Notes under the pieces: generated by a model
Database searches by the model: none
Told to the model about the DNA's origin: nothing
What the model saw: only the letters and a program-made list of their open reading frames with translations
Program-made: the position numbers and the translations under genes
Source of the DNA: Ga0077536 sp035325705
Lineage (GTDB): Bacteria; Pseudomonadota; Gammaproteobacteria; Ga0077536
Length of the DNA stretch: 64,000 nt
Assembly: GCA_035325705.1 (NCBI GenBank)
Contig: DAOKZI010000008.1
Coordinates: 62,001-126,000, forward strand
Direction: 5' to 3'
Part shown: piece by piece, positions 41,024 through 50,117 of the stretch
Layout: each line of letters begins with the position of its first letter
Position numbering within the stretch: the stretch's first letter is position 1

Positions 41024-42589
41024 ATGAGCGCCATGGTCAAGCTCACGGAACTGAGCTCCTATGCCGACGCACAGCGTCACTACAGCCCCGAGAAGCTGTG
41101 GGAGCTGTTCGACGGCAATAGCGATAGATTCAACATTGCGCATGAATGCGTGGATCGCTTTGCCCGCTGCGGGCGCGACGCCGCGATCGTCGCGCATGCA
41201 GACGGATCCGACGAACGCATCTCCTTTGCCGATCTTGCGGCCGACTCTTCGCGGTTCGCCCACTGGCTCGCCACGGCAGGCGTCAAGGCCGGAGACCGCG
41301 TCGCCCTCATGCTGGAGCCCTCGCTGGCTTTCTACGTGTCGCTCTTCGGCACGCTCAAGACCGGTGCCATCGCCGTCCCGCTGTTCACGCTGTTCGGGCC
41401 GGAGGGCGTGCGACTGCGCATCGCGGACTGCAATCCGACGGTGATGGTGACCAATGCCGAGAAAGCCGCCGAGATCGGCCGCGTCGAAGGCCTCGAGATC
41501 GCCGTCTTCGACGACGACTTCCTGAGCGGACTGAAGGCGTTCAACACCGACTTCGAGACCGAGACATCGGCCGGCGACATGGCCGTGTTTCAATACACCT
41601 CCGGCACGACGCGAGAGCTGCCGGAAGCGGTCCGCCATACTCACCGCGCGCTGGTCACGCTGATGCTGGCGGGTCTCTACGGAACGGGTCTACGCCCCGG
41701 AGATCGGTTCTTCTGCCCATCGTCCCCCGCGTGGGGACACGGTCTTTGGCACGGGACGTTCGCGCCCCTGGCGCTGGGGATAGGCGTCGGGGCTTACGGC
41801 GGAAAATTCGATCCCGAGCGCTTGCTGCGGGCCTTGGCCGAACACCGCATCACCAACCTATCCGCGGCCGCGACGCATTACAGGATGATGCGGAACAGCG
41901 GCGCCGCGGGTCGCTATCGGTACTGCATCGAGAAGCTGTCGTTCACCGGCGAGCCGATCGACAGCGAGACCGCGGAATGGGCGGAGAAAACCTTCGGTCG
42001 GCCGGTATGCAGCATGTACGGGACGACCGAGATCGGCGTGATCCTGGTGAACTATCCCGGCGCGCCGGACTTCAGAGTCAAGCCCGGCTCGCTGGGACGG
42101 CCGATACCCGGTTTGAAGATAGAGGTGCAGGACCCGCTCGGAATGCCGGCCGCGCCGGGCGTCACCGGCGAGCTCAAGCTGTGGCGCCGCGGCGCGTGGA
42201 TAGCGACGAAGGATCTGGCGCGCGTCGACGAGGACGGCTACTTCTGGCACGGCGGCCGCGCGGACGACGTGATCATCTCGGCCGGCTGGACCATCGGCGC
42301 GGTCGAAGTCGAAGACGCCATCATGAAGCACAAGGACGTCTCCTCGGTCGCCGTGATCGGCGTGCCCGACCGCGTCCGCGGCCAGATCGTGAAGGCGTTC
42401 GTCGTGAGCAAACGTCCCGGCGACGCTGCCTTCGAGGACGAGATCAAGCATCTCGTCCGCACCCGGCTCAGTCAGCACGAGTATCCGCGGATCGTCGCTT
42501 TCGTCGACGATCTGCCGCGGAATCCGGCGGGCAAAATCAATCGCAAGGCGCTGCGAGAGCAGGAAGCGGCCGCAGCGAAGCAAGCATAG
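41024..42589 (+). CDS. Acyl-CoA synthetase (AMP-forming)
   Basis: A 521-residue adenylate-forming enzyme: P-loop YTSGTTRELPEAVRHTHRAL (A3), MYGTTEIGVILVNYPG (A5), DLARVDEDGYFWHGGRADDVIISAGWTIGAVEVEDAI (A7-A8) and PRNPAGKINRKALRE with the catalytic Lys (A10). It activates a carboxylic acid as the first step of beta-oxidation; sequence resembles medium-chain/benzoate-type ligases, and the substrate is not fixed. First gene of the operon with MaoC and IclR. Confidence 0.9.
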   Translation: MSAMVKLTELSSYADAQRHYSPEKLWELFDGNSDRFNIAHECVDRFARCGRDAAIVAHADGSDERISFADLAADSSRFAHWLATAGVKAGDRVALMLEPSLAFYVSLFGTLKTGAIAVPLFTLFGPEGVRLRIADCNPTVMVTNAEKAAEIGRVEGLEIAVFDDDFLSGLKAFNTDFETETSAGDMAVFQYTSGTTRELPEAVRHTHRALVTLMLAGLYGTGLRPGDRFFCPSSPAWGHGLWHGTFAPLALGIGVGAYGGKFDPERLLRALAEHRITNLSAAATHYRMMRNSGAAGRYRYCIEKLSFTGEPIDSETAEWAEKTFGRPVCSMYGTTEIGVILVNYPGAPDFRVKPGSLGRPIPGLKIEVQDPLGMPAAPGVTGELKLWRRGAWIATKDLARVDEDGYFWHGGRADDVIISAGWTIGAVEVEDAIMKHKDVSSVAVIGVPDRVRGQIVKAFVVSKRPGDAAFEDEIKHLVRTRLSQHEYPRIVAFVDDLPRNPAGKINRKALREQEAAAAKQA

Positions 42590-42609
42590 TGCTGAAGGAG
42601 CGTTACGAA

Positions 42610-43746
42610 ATGACGAGAATCGAGCGCAGCTTTCCGAAGATCACGGACAGCGCACTGGATGACTTGAGGCGCCGCATCGGCGTGAAGATCACGAACACGG
42701 TGGAGCCCTGGTGCCATGAGGCCACGCGCGACAACATCCGTCACTACGCGCACGGCATCGGCGACGACAACCCGCTCTGGTGCGAGCCCGAATACGCGAG
42801 AAAAACGAAGTATGGCGACGTCATCGCCCTGCCCAGTTTCCTGTTCACGACGAGCCGCATCGTCTCCGGCTACGTCGGCGGACTGTCGGGTGTGCACGCA
42901 ATGTGGTCCGGCGCCGACTGGACCTGGCACAAGCCCGTGGTCCGCAACGACGCCATCAGCACCGAGGCGGTGCTCAAGGATCTCGTTTCGCATCAAACGG
43001 CGTTCGCCGGGCGGGCGATCCAGCAGATCTACGCGGTCAAGTTTTACAACCAGCACGGCGATCTCGTCGCCGAGGCCGATAGCTGGTGCTTCCGCACCGA
43101 GCGCGATCACGCGCGGGAAGCCGGGACCAAGTATCGGGATCTGCGTGCGCGCGAGCAGCGGGTCTATACGGATGAAGAGCTCGAAGCGGCGTTCGAGCTT
43201 TATCACCGGGAAGAAATACGCGGCGCCGTGCCGCGCTACTGGGAAGACGTCGAAGAAGGCGAGGAGCTTCCCGTCCTGTTCAAGGGCCCGATGACCGTGA
43301 CCGGCTTCATCGCTTACGCGCAAGGCTGGGGCGGGCTCTACATTCGAGCCAACAAGCTGGCCTGGAAGTTGATGCGCGAGCACCCGGGTGTCGGCATCAA
43401 GAACCGCTTCGGCATCCCCGACTGCCCGGAGCGAGTGCACTGGGAAGAAGCGTTTGCATTGGAAGTGGGCGCCCCGGGCGCATACGACTACGGCCCGGAG
43501 CGCTGCTCCTGGCTGACGCATCAGCTCACGAACTGGATGGGCGACGACGGTTTTCTGCACAAGGCCCACTGCAAGATTCGCCGCCACAATCCCGAGGGCG
43601 ACATGCTGTTCATCAAGGGCAAGGTCAAGCGCAAGTTCGTGGAGAACGGCCAGCATTACGTCGAGATAGATCAGGTCGCGCACAACCAGGACGAGGCGCT
43701 CTCGGTCGTGGGAGGCGGGATCGTACGCCTGCCGCTGCGCGGGTGA
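42610..43746 (+). CDS. MaoC-type double-hotdog acyl dehydratase
   Basis: A 378-residue protein from ATG 42610 with AAGGAG upstream. The N-terminal half has EATRDNIRHYAHGIGDDNPLWCEPEYARKTKYGDVIALPSFLFTTSR, the MaoC dehydratase/FAS1-like dehydratase signature. The C-terminal half has GPMTVTGFIAYAQGWGGLYIRANKLAW and RCSWLTHQLTNWMGDDGFLHKAHCKIRRHNPEGDMLFIKGKVKRKF, a second hot-dog. It probably hydrates or dehydrates the CoA ester made by the upstream ligase. 20 bp from the synthetase stop. Confidence 0.87.
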   Translation: MTRIERSFPKITDSALDDLRRRIGVKITNTVEPWCHEATRDNIRHYAHGIGDDNPLWCEPEYARKTKYGDVIALPSFLFTTSRIVSGYVGGLSGVHAMWSGADWTWHKPVVRNDAISTEAVLKDLVSHQTAFAGRAIQQIYAVKFYNQHGDLVAEADSWCFRTERDHAREAGTKYRDLRAREQRVYTDEELEAAFELYHREEIRGAVPRYWEDVEEGEELPVLFKGPMTVTGFIAYAQGWGGLYIRANKLAWKLMREHPGVGIKNRFGIPDCPERVHWEEAFALEVGAPGAYDYGPERCSWLTHQLTNWMGDDGFLHKAHCKIRRHNPEGDMLFIKGKVKRKFVENGQHYVEIDQVAHNQDEALSVVGGGIVRLPLRG

Positions 43747-43752
43747 GGGCGC

Positions 43753-44631
43753 GTGGGGTCTCGCGCCTCGTCCAAGTCGGTGCGCTCTCCCCGGCGCGAG
43801 GCCGACGCAGCGCGGGCGATCGACACGGATCCCGCGTCGAAAAAGTCGGCGCCTAAACGAGCCAAACGCAAGGAGCCGAGGATACGGCCCGTGCCCGCGG
43901 TGTCGCGCGCCCTGGCCATCCTGCGCTTGCTGGACAGGGCTGCCGCGCCGATGGGCGTGAAGGCGATCGCCGAGGAGCTCGGTCTCGTCTCCAGCACCTG
44001 CTTGCACATTCTCCGCGTCCTGGTGGCCGAGGAGCTGGTCAGCGTGGATCCCGACAGCAAGCGCTACGAGCTCGGCGTCGGCATGCTGGCACTCACCAGA
44101 AATCTGATGAGCAAGGCAAGTTTCGCGTCCCTGGCGCAGCCGGCCCTCGCCCGCATTTCCAAGAAGCACGGCGTGACGGCGCTGTCCGTCGATATTCGCG
44201 GACCGAAGAATATGACCGTGGTCGGCCTGGCGCGGGCGCCGACGCCTTTCAGCCTGCACGTGGAGGTGGGGAGTCGATTCCCGTCGATGACCAGCGCGAC
44301 GGGCCGCTGCATCGCCGCCTTCGGTGAATTCTCGACTGCGGCGCTGAAGGACAGGTTCCGGAGCGCTCGATGGCACAGAGCGCCGAGCTTCAAACAGTGG
44401 CTCGAGGAAGTCGAAGAAGTCCGCCGGTCGGGCGTGGCAATGGATCGAGGAAATTACATCGCCGGGATCACCGTGCTCGCCGTGCCCGTGTTCGGAGCGG
44501 CCGCTGCCCTCATGTATACGCTCGTGTGCATCGGCGTTTCCGATCAGATGGACGGCGAGCGCACGGCGCAAATCGTCCGCGACATGAAGCAGGAGGCCGA
44601 GTCCATCTCTCAATTACTCGTGCGCGGCTAG
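43753..44631 (+). CDS. IclR family transcriptional regulator
   Basis: A 292-residue protein; GTG 43753 start, 6 bp after maoC. After a basic, disordered N-terminus (about 45 residues) comes the winged HTH PAVSRALAILRLLDRAAAPMGVKAIAEELGLVSSTCLHILRVLVAEELV, then the effector domain (GVTALSVDIRGPKNMTVVGLA ... MTSATGRCIAAFGEFS). It likely controls the acyl-CoA operon in which it lies. Confidence 0.92.
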   Translation: MGSRASSKSVRSPRREADAARAIDTDPASKKSAPKRAKRKEPRIRPVPAVSRALAILRLLDRAAAPMGVKAIAEELGLVSSTCLHILRVLVAEELVSVDPDSKRYELGVGMLALTRNLMSKASFASLAQPALARISKKHGVTALSVDIRGPKNMTVVGLARAPTPFSLHVEVGSRFPSMTSATGRCIAAFGEFSTAALKDRFRSARWHRAPSFKQWLEEVEEVRRSGVAMDRGNYIAGITVLAVPVFGAAAALMYTLVCIGVSDQMDGERTAQIVRDMKQEAESISQLLVRG

Positions 44632-44690
44632 CGGCGGCTGCGCTTCGCTGCCGACGTCGAGAGGCTCAATTTAGCTGCGTGAAAGGGGAA

Positions 44691-45026
44691 GATCCCGGAT
44701 TCGCTGCGCTCACCCGGGCTACGAAAAGCGGGCGCCTCGTTCAGGCCTGTCGTAGCCCGGGTGCAGCGGAGCGGAACCCGGGATCTTCGAGCCGCCACAC
44801 CGCACCGAAGATCCCGGGTTACGCGCTGCGCGCTACACCCGGGCTACGAAAGGCTACGAAAAGCGGGCGCCTCGTTCAGGCCTGTCGTAGCCCGGGTGCA
44901 GCGGAGCGGAACCCGGGATCTTCGAGCCGCTACACCGCGCCGAAGATCCCGGGTTACGCGCTGCGCATTACACCCGGGCTACGAAGAGGATTTCGTAGCC
45001 CGCAGGGAGCGACGGCATGCGGGCTC
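44691..45026. repeat. R1 elements including a 135-bp tandem duplication
   Basis: A single inverse arm (44691-44724), then two tandem copies of a 135-bp unit (44717-44851 and 44852-44986). Each copy contains GAAAAGCGGGCGCCTCG and a full R1 palindrome around GATCTTCGAGCCGC(C/T)ACACC. The copies differ at only a few positions. A diverged arm (GTAGCCCGCAGGGAGC) at 44995-45026 ends the cluster. Fills a convergent gap. Confidence 0.9.
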
Positions 45027-45042
45027 GGCCGCGACGATCGCG

Positions 45043-46080
45043 CTATACGCCCAGACGTCGCGCCTCTTCGTCCATGACGATCGCAATCCGCCCGATCGCG
45101 CGGCGGGACAGCACATCGCTCATCGCCTGCTGGAAATTCTCGAGCGAGTAGGCCGCACCGAGCACGGGATCGATCTGGCCGAGCTCGAACCAGCGGAAGA
45201 GCCGATCCATGTTCGCGCGCACGCGGTCCTCGTACTCGTAGCGGAGATCGACCGGGGTCCACCCGTAGTAGAGGCCCATGTTGAGACCGCAGACGGTGAG
45301 GTTCTTCACGAGCAGCAGGTTCGCCGGGATCTGCGGGATCTCGCCGCCGGCGAAGCCGACCGGCATGATGCGCGCCTCGGGCGCCATGCAGCGCAGCGAC
45401 TGCATGAACACTTCGCCGCCCACCGGATCGTAGACCGCATCGACGCCGCGGCCCTGGGTCAGGGCGAGCACGGCGTCGCGGAAATTCTGCGTGCGGTAGT
45501 TGATCGCGTGCGTCGCGCCGTGGCGGCGCGCGATCTCGAGCTTCCCGTCGCTGCCGGCCGTCGCGATGACCGTCGCGCCGAGGATGCGGCCGATCTCGCA
45601 GGCCGCGATGCCGACGCCGCCGGCCGCGCCGTGCACCAGCAGCCGATCGCCGCGCTGCACGTTCAGGAGATGCGGCCAGGTCAAGGCCGCGGCGGAGGTC
45701 GCGTACGAGTTCGTGAAGGCGATGGCGCGCGCGAACTCGAGCGTCGGCGGCAGTGCGAACACGTTCACTTCCTTCGCGATCGCCTGCTCGGCGAGCCCGC
45801 CCCAGTCGAGCACGGCGCAGACGCGATCGCCGACGCGAAAGCGCGTCACCTCGGCGCCGATGTCGGCGACGATGCCCGCGACCTCCGTGCCCGGCACGAA
45901 AGGCAAGGGCGGCTTGCGCTGGTACTTGCCCTGCACGACCAGGCTGGTCGCGAAGCTCATGCCCGCGGCCTGTATGCGCAGGCGCAGTTCCTTCGGTCCG
46001 GGCGCCGGCACCGGCAGCTCCTCGAGCCGCAGATGCTCGAAGGGCATCCAGTCGCGAACGAGCACGCCGCGCATCGTCAC
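45043..46080 (-). CDS. Quinone oxidoreductase-like zinc-independent MDR protein
   Basis: A 345-residue medium-chain dehydrogenase/reductase of the NADPH:quinone oxidoreductase type. VPAPGPKELRLRIQAAGMSFATSLVVQGKYQRKPPLPFVPGTEVAGIVADIGAEV, nucleotide-binding LLVHGAAGGVGIAACEIGRILGATVIATAGSD. No structural zinc Cys cluster. It starts with GTG 46080, overlapping the crotonase stop (GTGA). Third gene of the NUDIX-crotonase-MDR operon. Confidence 0.88.
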   Translation of the reverse strand: MTMRGVLVRDWMPFEHLRLEELPVPAPGPKELRLRIQAAGMSFATSLVVQGKYQRKPPLPFVPGTEVAGIVADIGAEVTRFRVGDRVCAVLDWGGLAEQAIAKEVNVFALPPTLEFARAIAFTNSYATSAAALTWPHLLNVQRGDRLLVHGAAGGVGIAACEIGRILGATVIATAGSDGKLEIARRHGATHAINYRTQNFRDAVLALTQGRGVDAVYDPVGGEVFMQSLRCMAPEARIMPVGFAGGEIPQIPANLLLVKNLTVCGLNMGLYYGWTPVDLRYEYEDRVRANMDRLFRWFELGQIDPVLGAAYSLENFQQAMSDVLSRRAIGRIAIVMDEEARRLGV

Positions 46081-46868
46081 GGGCCCCGGCCGAAACGCGG
46101 CGCGCGCTTTTCCAGAAACGCGCGCATGCCTTCGCGCGCATCGGGCGAGAGAAACAGCGCGGACTGCGCCTGCAGCTCGAAGGCGAGCGTCTCCGGCAGG
46201 CTCGCCTCGGCGCCGCGCTGTACGCCCTGCTTGATCAGCATGAGCGTCTCCGGCGGGCCCTCGGCGAGCAGTTTCATGCGCGAGCGCACCTCGGCGTGGA
46301 ACACCGCATCGGCGAACACGCGATTGACGAGACCCAGCCGAAGAGCCTCGGCAGCGTCGATGCGCTCGCCCGTCATCATCAGTTCCATCGCGCGCGCGGT
46401 GCCGACGAGCCGCGGCAGCAGATAGTGCCCGGCCCAGTCCGGCACGAGGCCGATCTTCACGAAGCTCTGCGCGAACTTCGCCGAGGCCGCGGCGTAGCGG
46501 AAATCGCAGGCGAGCGCGAGGTTCATGCCGGCGCCGGCCGCCGCGCCGTTCACCGCGGCGACGACGGGCTTGGCCATCGTGCGGATGAACTTGACGATCT
46601 CGCCGCCTGTCAGCATGCGCTGGCGGATCGGCGTGACCTCGTCCTGAGCCTGCAGCGCGGCCATGTCCGCGATGTCGCCTCCCGCGCAGAAGGCCTTGCC
46701 CGCGCCGGTGATGAGGACGCAGCCGACACCGGCGTCCGCTTCGGCTTCGCGCAGGCGATGGTAGAGCTCCTCGCGCATATCGCCGCCGAAGGCGTTCATC
46801 GCGTCCGGACGGTTCAGCGTGATGGTCGCGACGCCGTCGGCGACGGTGTAGAGAATGGTCGGGTTCAT
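46077..46868 (-). CDS. Enoyl-CoA hydratase/isomerase, PaaG-like
   Basis: A 263-residue crotonase. Oxyanion loop segments: FCAGGDIADMAAL and NGAAAGAGMNLALACDFRYAAASAKFAQSF. The active-site acid region reads KIGLVPDWAGHYLLPRLVG: the Glu of canonical hydratases is missing and an Asp is present as in PaaG-type isomerases, so isomerisation (double-bond or epoxide/oxepin) is more likely than hydration. It ends FLEKRAPRFGRGP. Coupled to the MDR gene, 7 bp after the NUDIX gene. Confidence 0.87.
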   Translation of the reverse strand: MNPTILYTVADGVATITLNRPDAMNAFGGDMREELYHRLREAEADAGVGCVLITGAGKAFCAGGDIADMAALQAQDEVTPIRQRMLTGGEIVKFIRTMAKPVVAAVNGAAAGAGMNLALACDFRYAAASAKFAQSFVKIGLVPDWAGHYLLPRLVGTARAMELMMTGERIDAAEALRLGLVNRVFADAVFHAEVRSRMKLLAEGPPETLMLIKQGVQRGAEASLPETLAFELQAQSALFLSPDAREGMRAFLEKRAPRFGRGP

Positions 46869-46875
46869 GGCTTCC

Positions 46876-47394
46876 TCAGGCAGCGGGCTTGCGGACCTCG
46901 TCGAGGCGGCACAGCGCCCCGCGCACGGACTCGAAGGCAACCCGCTGCAGATCGATGTCTTGCACGCGCATCCAGTGCAGCGCCGCGGCCTCCTCGTTCG
47001 GCACGAAGGGCGGGATCCGATCGACTTCGAAGCCGAAGAACACGTCGACCGTGCGATAGCGAATGCCGTGATACTCATAACGGTTCGGGATCGAAAACAG
47101 ATAGCGCGGGCGGCGCAGCTCGAGGCCGATTTCCTCCCGCACTTCCCGGATCACGGCCGTTTCCAGCGACTCGTCGCCTTCGACGAAACCGCCCGGCAGA
47201 TCGAGCAGGCCCCGGCCCGGCTCGTTCGCGCGCGTGATCAGCGCGATTTCCTCGCCCCGCGCGATCACCGCCGCGACCGCCGCGGCGGTGTTGTGGAAAT
47301 AGGTGTAGCCGCAGTCGGTGCAGCCGTAGAGCTTGTTGTCGACGGTGTCGAGGGCGGCGAGGCCGCAGCGGGGGCAGTAGTAAGTGGCGGCCAT
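46876..47394 (-). CDS. NUDIX hydrolase with N-terminal zinc ribbon
   Basis: A 172-residue protein. Zinc ribbon C7-x2-C10 and C25-x2-C28 (YYCPRCGLAALDTVDNKLYGCTDCGYTYF), then the NUDIX box GGFVEGDESLETAVIREVREEIGLE, complete. Related to NADH pyrophosphatase/ADP-ribose type enzymes with a ribbon. It could remove damaged CoA or NAD derivatives in an operon of CoA enzymes (inference). A longer start at 47481 is possible, but the ribbon begins at 47394. Confidence 0.88.
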   Translation of the reverse strand: MAATYYCPRCGLAALDTVDNKLYGCTDCGYTYFHNTAAAVAAVIARGEEIALITRANEPGRGLLDLPGGFVEGDESLETAVIREVREEIGLELRRPRYLFSIPNRYEYHGIRYRTVDVFFGFEVDRIPPFVPNEEAAALHWMRVQDIDLQRVAFESVRGALCRLDEVRKPAA

Positions 47395-47557
47395 CGACTT
47401 GCCGGGCTTGGGAGGAAACCGGATCTTCGTCCAAAGCCACGCTCGCTGCCAACCGGCGCGCCGGTGCGCCAAGCTGGCCAAGGCCGCGCCCGCGCCCTAG
47501 GATACCGGTTATCCCCGCGCCTCGCGCGGATATTCGATCAAATCAAGGAACAGCAAC

Positions 47558-48466
47558 ATGCTTCTGAAAGGCAAGGTCGTCCTCGTCACGGGCGCGGGGC
47601 GCGGCGTGGGCCGCGCGATAGCGCTGGAAGCCGCGAAAGCGGGCGCCGCGGTCGCGGTCAACGATCTCGGCGTCGGCCTCGGCGGCGACGGCCGCGACGA
47701 AGGTCCGGCGATGGAAGTCGTGCGCGAGATCGAAGCCATGGGCGGCAAGGCCATCGCGTTGACGAAGAGCGTCGCCTCGTGGCAGGACGCGCACGAGATG
47801 GTCGCGGAAACCGTCGATCGCCTCGGCGGGCTCGACGGTCTCGTCAACAACGCCGGCAACCTGCGCGACGTCATTTTCCACAAGATGACCGAAGACGACT
47901 GGGACGCCGTGATCGCGGTGCACCTGAAGGGTTCGTTCAACATGGCGCGCGCCGCGGCCAACGTCTTCAAGGAGCAGGCCAGCGGCGCGATGGTGCACAT
48001 GACCTCGACCTCGGGCCTGATCGGCAATTTCGGTCAGGCGAACTACGCGGCGGCCAAGCTCGGCATCGCCGCGCTGTCGAAGTCGATCGCGCTGGACATG
48101 GCGCGCTTCAACGTACGCTCGAACTGCATCGCGCCCTTCGCATGGACGCGCATGATCGATTCGATCCCGATCACCAGCGTCGAGCAGGCGCAGCGCGTCG
48201 AGAAACTCAAGAAGCTCGTGCCGGAAAAGGTCGCGCCGGTCGCCGTCGCGCTGCTGTCCGACGCCGCGGCGAAGGTCAACGCCCAGATCATCGGCGCCCG
48301 CAACAACGAGATCTACCTGTTCTCCCAGCACCGTCCGATCAAGACCGCGCATACCTCCGACGGCTGGACGCCGGAGACCTTCATCGAGCGCGTGATCCCG
48401 CAGTTCGAGCGCGACTTCCTGCCGATGGTGCGCTCGCCCGAGCTGTTTAGCTGGGATCCGGTCTGA
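47558..48466 (+). CDS. SDR, 3-hydroxyacyl-CoA dehydrogenase (MFE-2 type)
   Basis: A 302-residue short-chain dehydrogenase. TGAGRGVG at 11-18, NNAG, and catalytic S152, Y163, K167 (MTSTSGLIGNFGQANYAAAKLG). The insertion VNDLGVGLGGDGRDEGPAMEVVREIEAMGG is typical of MFE-2/HSD17B4-like SDRs that oxidise (R)-3-hydroxyacyl-CoA. A long C-terminal tail after residue 240 is also usual there. First gene of the SDR-crotonase-BadH-BadI operon; divergent from NUDIX. Confidence 0.9.
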   Translation: MLLKGKVVLVTGAGRGVGRAIALEAAKAGAAVAVNDLGVGLGGDGRDEGPAMEVVREIEAMGGKAIALTKSVASWQDAHEMVAETVDRLGGLDGLVNNAGNLRDVIFHKMTEDDWDAVIAVHLKGSFNMARAAANVFKEQASGAMVHMTSTSGLIGNFGQANYAAAKLGIAALSKSIALDMARFNVRSNCIAPFAWTRMIDSIPITSVEQAQRVEKLKKLVPEKVAPVAVALLSDAAAKVNAQIIGARNNEIYLFSQHRPIKTAHTSDGWTPETFIERVIPQFERDFLPMVRSPELFSWDPV

Positions 48467-48485
48467 ACACGGCGAGGTTTGCGGC

Positions 48486-49274
48486 ATGGACTACACGACG
48501 ATCGCGATCGCGCACGACGGCGCCGTCGACTGGCTGTGCCTGAACCGGCCGGATCGACTCAACACGATCACGCCGGCGATGTGCGACGAGCTCCAGCACT
48601 ATTTCGAAGGCCTGGAGCGCAATCACGCGGTGCGCATCGTCGTCCTGCGCGGCGCCGGGCGCGCGTTCTGCGCCGGCTATGACCTGAAGGCCGCGGGCCC
48701 CGTCAGCGCGGGGCCGATTATCGGCATGCGCGTGCAGCGCCAGGTCAGCGAGGTGTTCATGCGCATGCGCCGCTGTCCGCAGCCGATCGTCTGCCTCGCG
48801 CACGGGGCGACGACCGGCGGCGGCCTCGCTTTCGCGCTCGCGAGCGACGTGCGCATCGCCGCGCGCGACGTGAAGATGAACGTCGCGATGGTGAAGGTCG
48901 GGCTGACGGGCTGCGACGTCGGGATCAGCTACTTCCTGCCGCGCGCGGTCGGCAGCAGCGTCGCCGCCGAAATGATGATGACCGGCCGCATGATCACGGC
49001 CGAGCGCGCGCTCGCCGTCGGCCTCGTGTCCGAAGTGGTCGCGCCGGACGCGCTCGAGGCGGCCGGCCGCGCGATGGCCGAGGACATGCTGAAGACCTCG
49101 CCGATGGGTCTGCGCCTGACCAAGGAAGGCTTGCGGCTGAACCTCGACGCGCCGAGCCTGGAGGCCGCGGTCGCGCTCGAGGATCGCGGCCAGATTCTGT
49201 GTGCGAGTGCCGGTTTCTTCCAGGAAGGCATCGACGCCTTCCTCGAGCAGCGCGCCGCGAACTACCCCGATTGA
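48486..49274 (+). CDS. Enoyl-CoA hydratase/isomerase family protein
   Basis: A 262-residue crotonase: FCAGYDLKAAG and HGATTGGGLAFALASDVRIAARDVKMNVAMVKVGLTGCDVGISYFLPRAVG. The usual hydratase Glu pair is not conserved, so substrate and reaction are uncertain; a ring-related or isomerase reaction would fit. It lies between an SDR and the BadH-like SDR with gaps of 20 and 10 bp, and could supply the hydroxy-CoA for BadH (BadK-like role, inference). Confidence 0.86.
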   Translation: MDYTTIAIAHDGAVDWLCLNRPDRLNTITPAMCDELQHYFEGLERNHAVRIVVLRGAGRAFCAGYDLKAAGPVSAGPIIGMRVQRQVSEVFMRMRRCPQPIVCLAHGATTGGGLAFALASDVRIAARDVKMNVAMVKVGLTGCDVGISYFLPRAVGSSVAAEMMMTGRMITAERALAVGLVSEVVAPDALEAAGRAMAEDMLKTSPMGLRLTKEGLRLNLDAPSLEAAVALEDRGQILCASAGFFQEGIDAFLEQRAANYPD

Positions 49275-49283
49275 GGAGGACCC

Positions 49284-50078
49284 ATGGAGCTCGAACTGAA
49301 GAACAAGGCCGTCGTCGTCACCGGCGCCGCCTCGAACATCGGCCGCGCAATCACACTCGGCTTCGCGCGCGAAGGCGCCAACATCACGCTGGCCGACATC
49401 GACGAAGCCCAGGCCGCGACCGTCGCCGCGCTGGCGCGCGAGGCCGGCGCCGCGGGCGCCGAGGTCGTGCGCTGCGACGTCACGCAACTCGAGCAAGTGC
49501 AGGCGATGTTCGCGCGCACCGTCGAGCGCTGCGGCACCGTCGACGTGCTCGTCAACAACGTCGGCTGGGACCGGTTCATGTACTTCACGCAGACCACGCC
49601 CGATCTCTGGCAGCGGCTCATTCAGGTGAACTTCGTCGGCATGCTGAACTGCACCTGGACGGCGCTCGGCATCATGGTACCCAAGCAGCAGGGCGCGATC
49701 GTCTCGATCAGCTCGGACGCGAGCCGCCAGGGCGAGCCGCGCGAGGCGGTCTACGGCGCGATGAAGGCCGGTATCAATAGCTTCATGAAGACGATCGCCA
49801 AGGAAAACGGCCGCTACGGCATCCGTTGCAACGTGGTATGCCCGGGCGTGACGATCCCGGGCCAGGGAGAGATGAGCGGCACGAGCATGTGGGCCGATGA
49901 GGGCACGTCCTTCACCCCCGAGCAGACCGCGCAGATTGCCAAATCCCTACCTTTGAAGAGGATGGGCCGGCCGGAAGACGTCGTCGGTACGGTGCTGCTC
50001 CTGGCCTCGAACAAGGTGGCGAGCTACCTCACCGGACAAGTGATCAGCGTCAGTGGCGGCTACACGATGATCGGGTAG
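49284..50078 (+). CDS. badH: BadH-like SDR (2-hydroxycyclohexanecarboxyl-CoA dehydrogenase-like)
   Basis: A 264-residue SDR. TGAASNIG at 13-20, NNVGWDRFMYFTQTTPDLWQRLIQVNFVG, SISSDASRQGEPREAVYGAMKAG with Y157/K161, and SVSGGYTMIG at the end. NN-x-GW-D-x-F and the end match BadH of Rhodopseudomonas as I recall it. BadH oxidises 2-hydroxy- to 2-ketocyclohexanecarboxyl-CoA. The gene directly before badI supports this. GAGGAGG before ATG. Confidence in the exact substrate is moderate. Confidence 0.8.
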   Translation: MELELKNKAVVVTGAASNIGRAITLGFAREGANITLADIDEAQAATVAALAREAGAAGAEVVRCDVTQLEQVQAMFARTVERCGTVDVLVNNVGWDRFMYFTQTTPDLWQRLIQVNFVGMLNCTWTALGIMVPKQQGAIVSISSDASRQGEPREAVYGAMKAGINSFMKTIAKENGRYGIRCNVVCPGVTIPGQGEMSGTSMWADEGTSFTPEQTAQIAKSLPLKRMGRPEDVVGTVLLLASNKVASYLTGQVISVSGGYTMIG

Positions 50079-50117
50079 ACAGAGACTCGCATTCCAATCC
50101 TATCAGAGGAACGTCAC

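Noticed and set aside
44691..45026. CRISPR array
   Set aside because: Only two long units with internal palindromes and no spacer diversity or cas genes; it is a tandem duplication of an R1 repeat.
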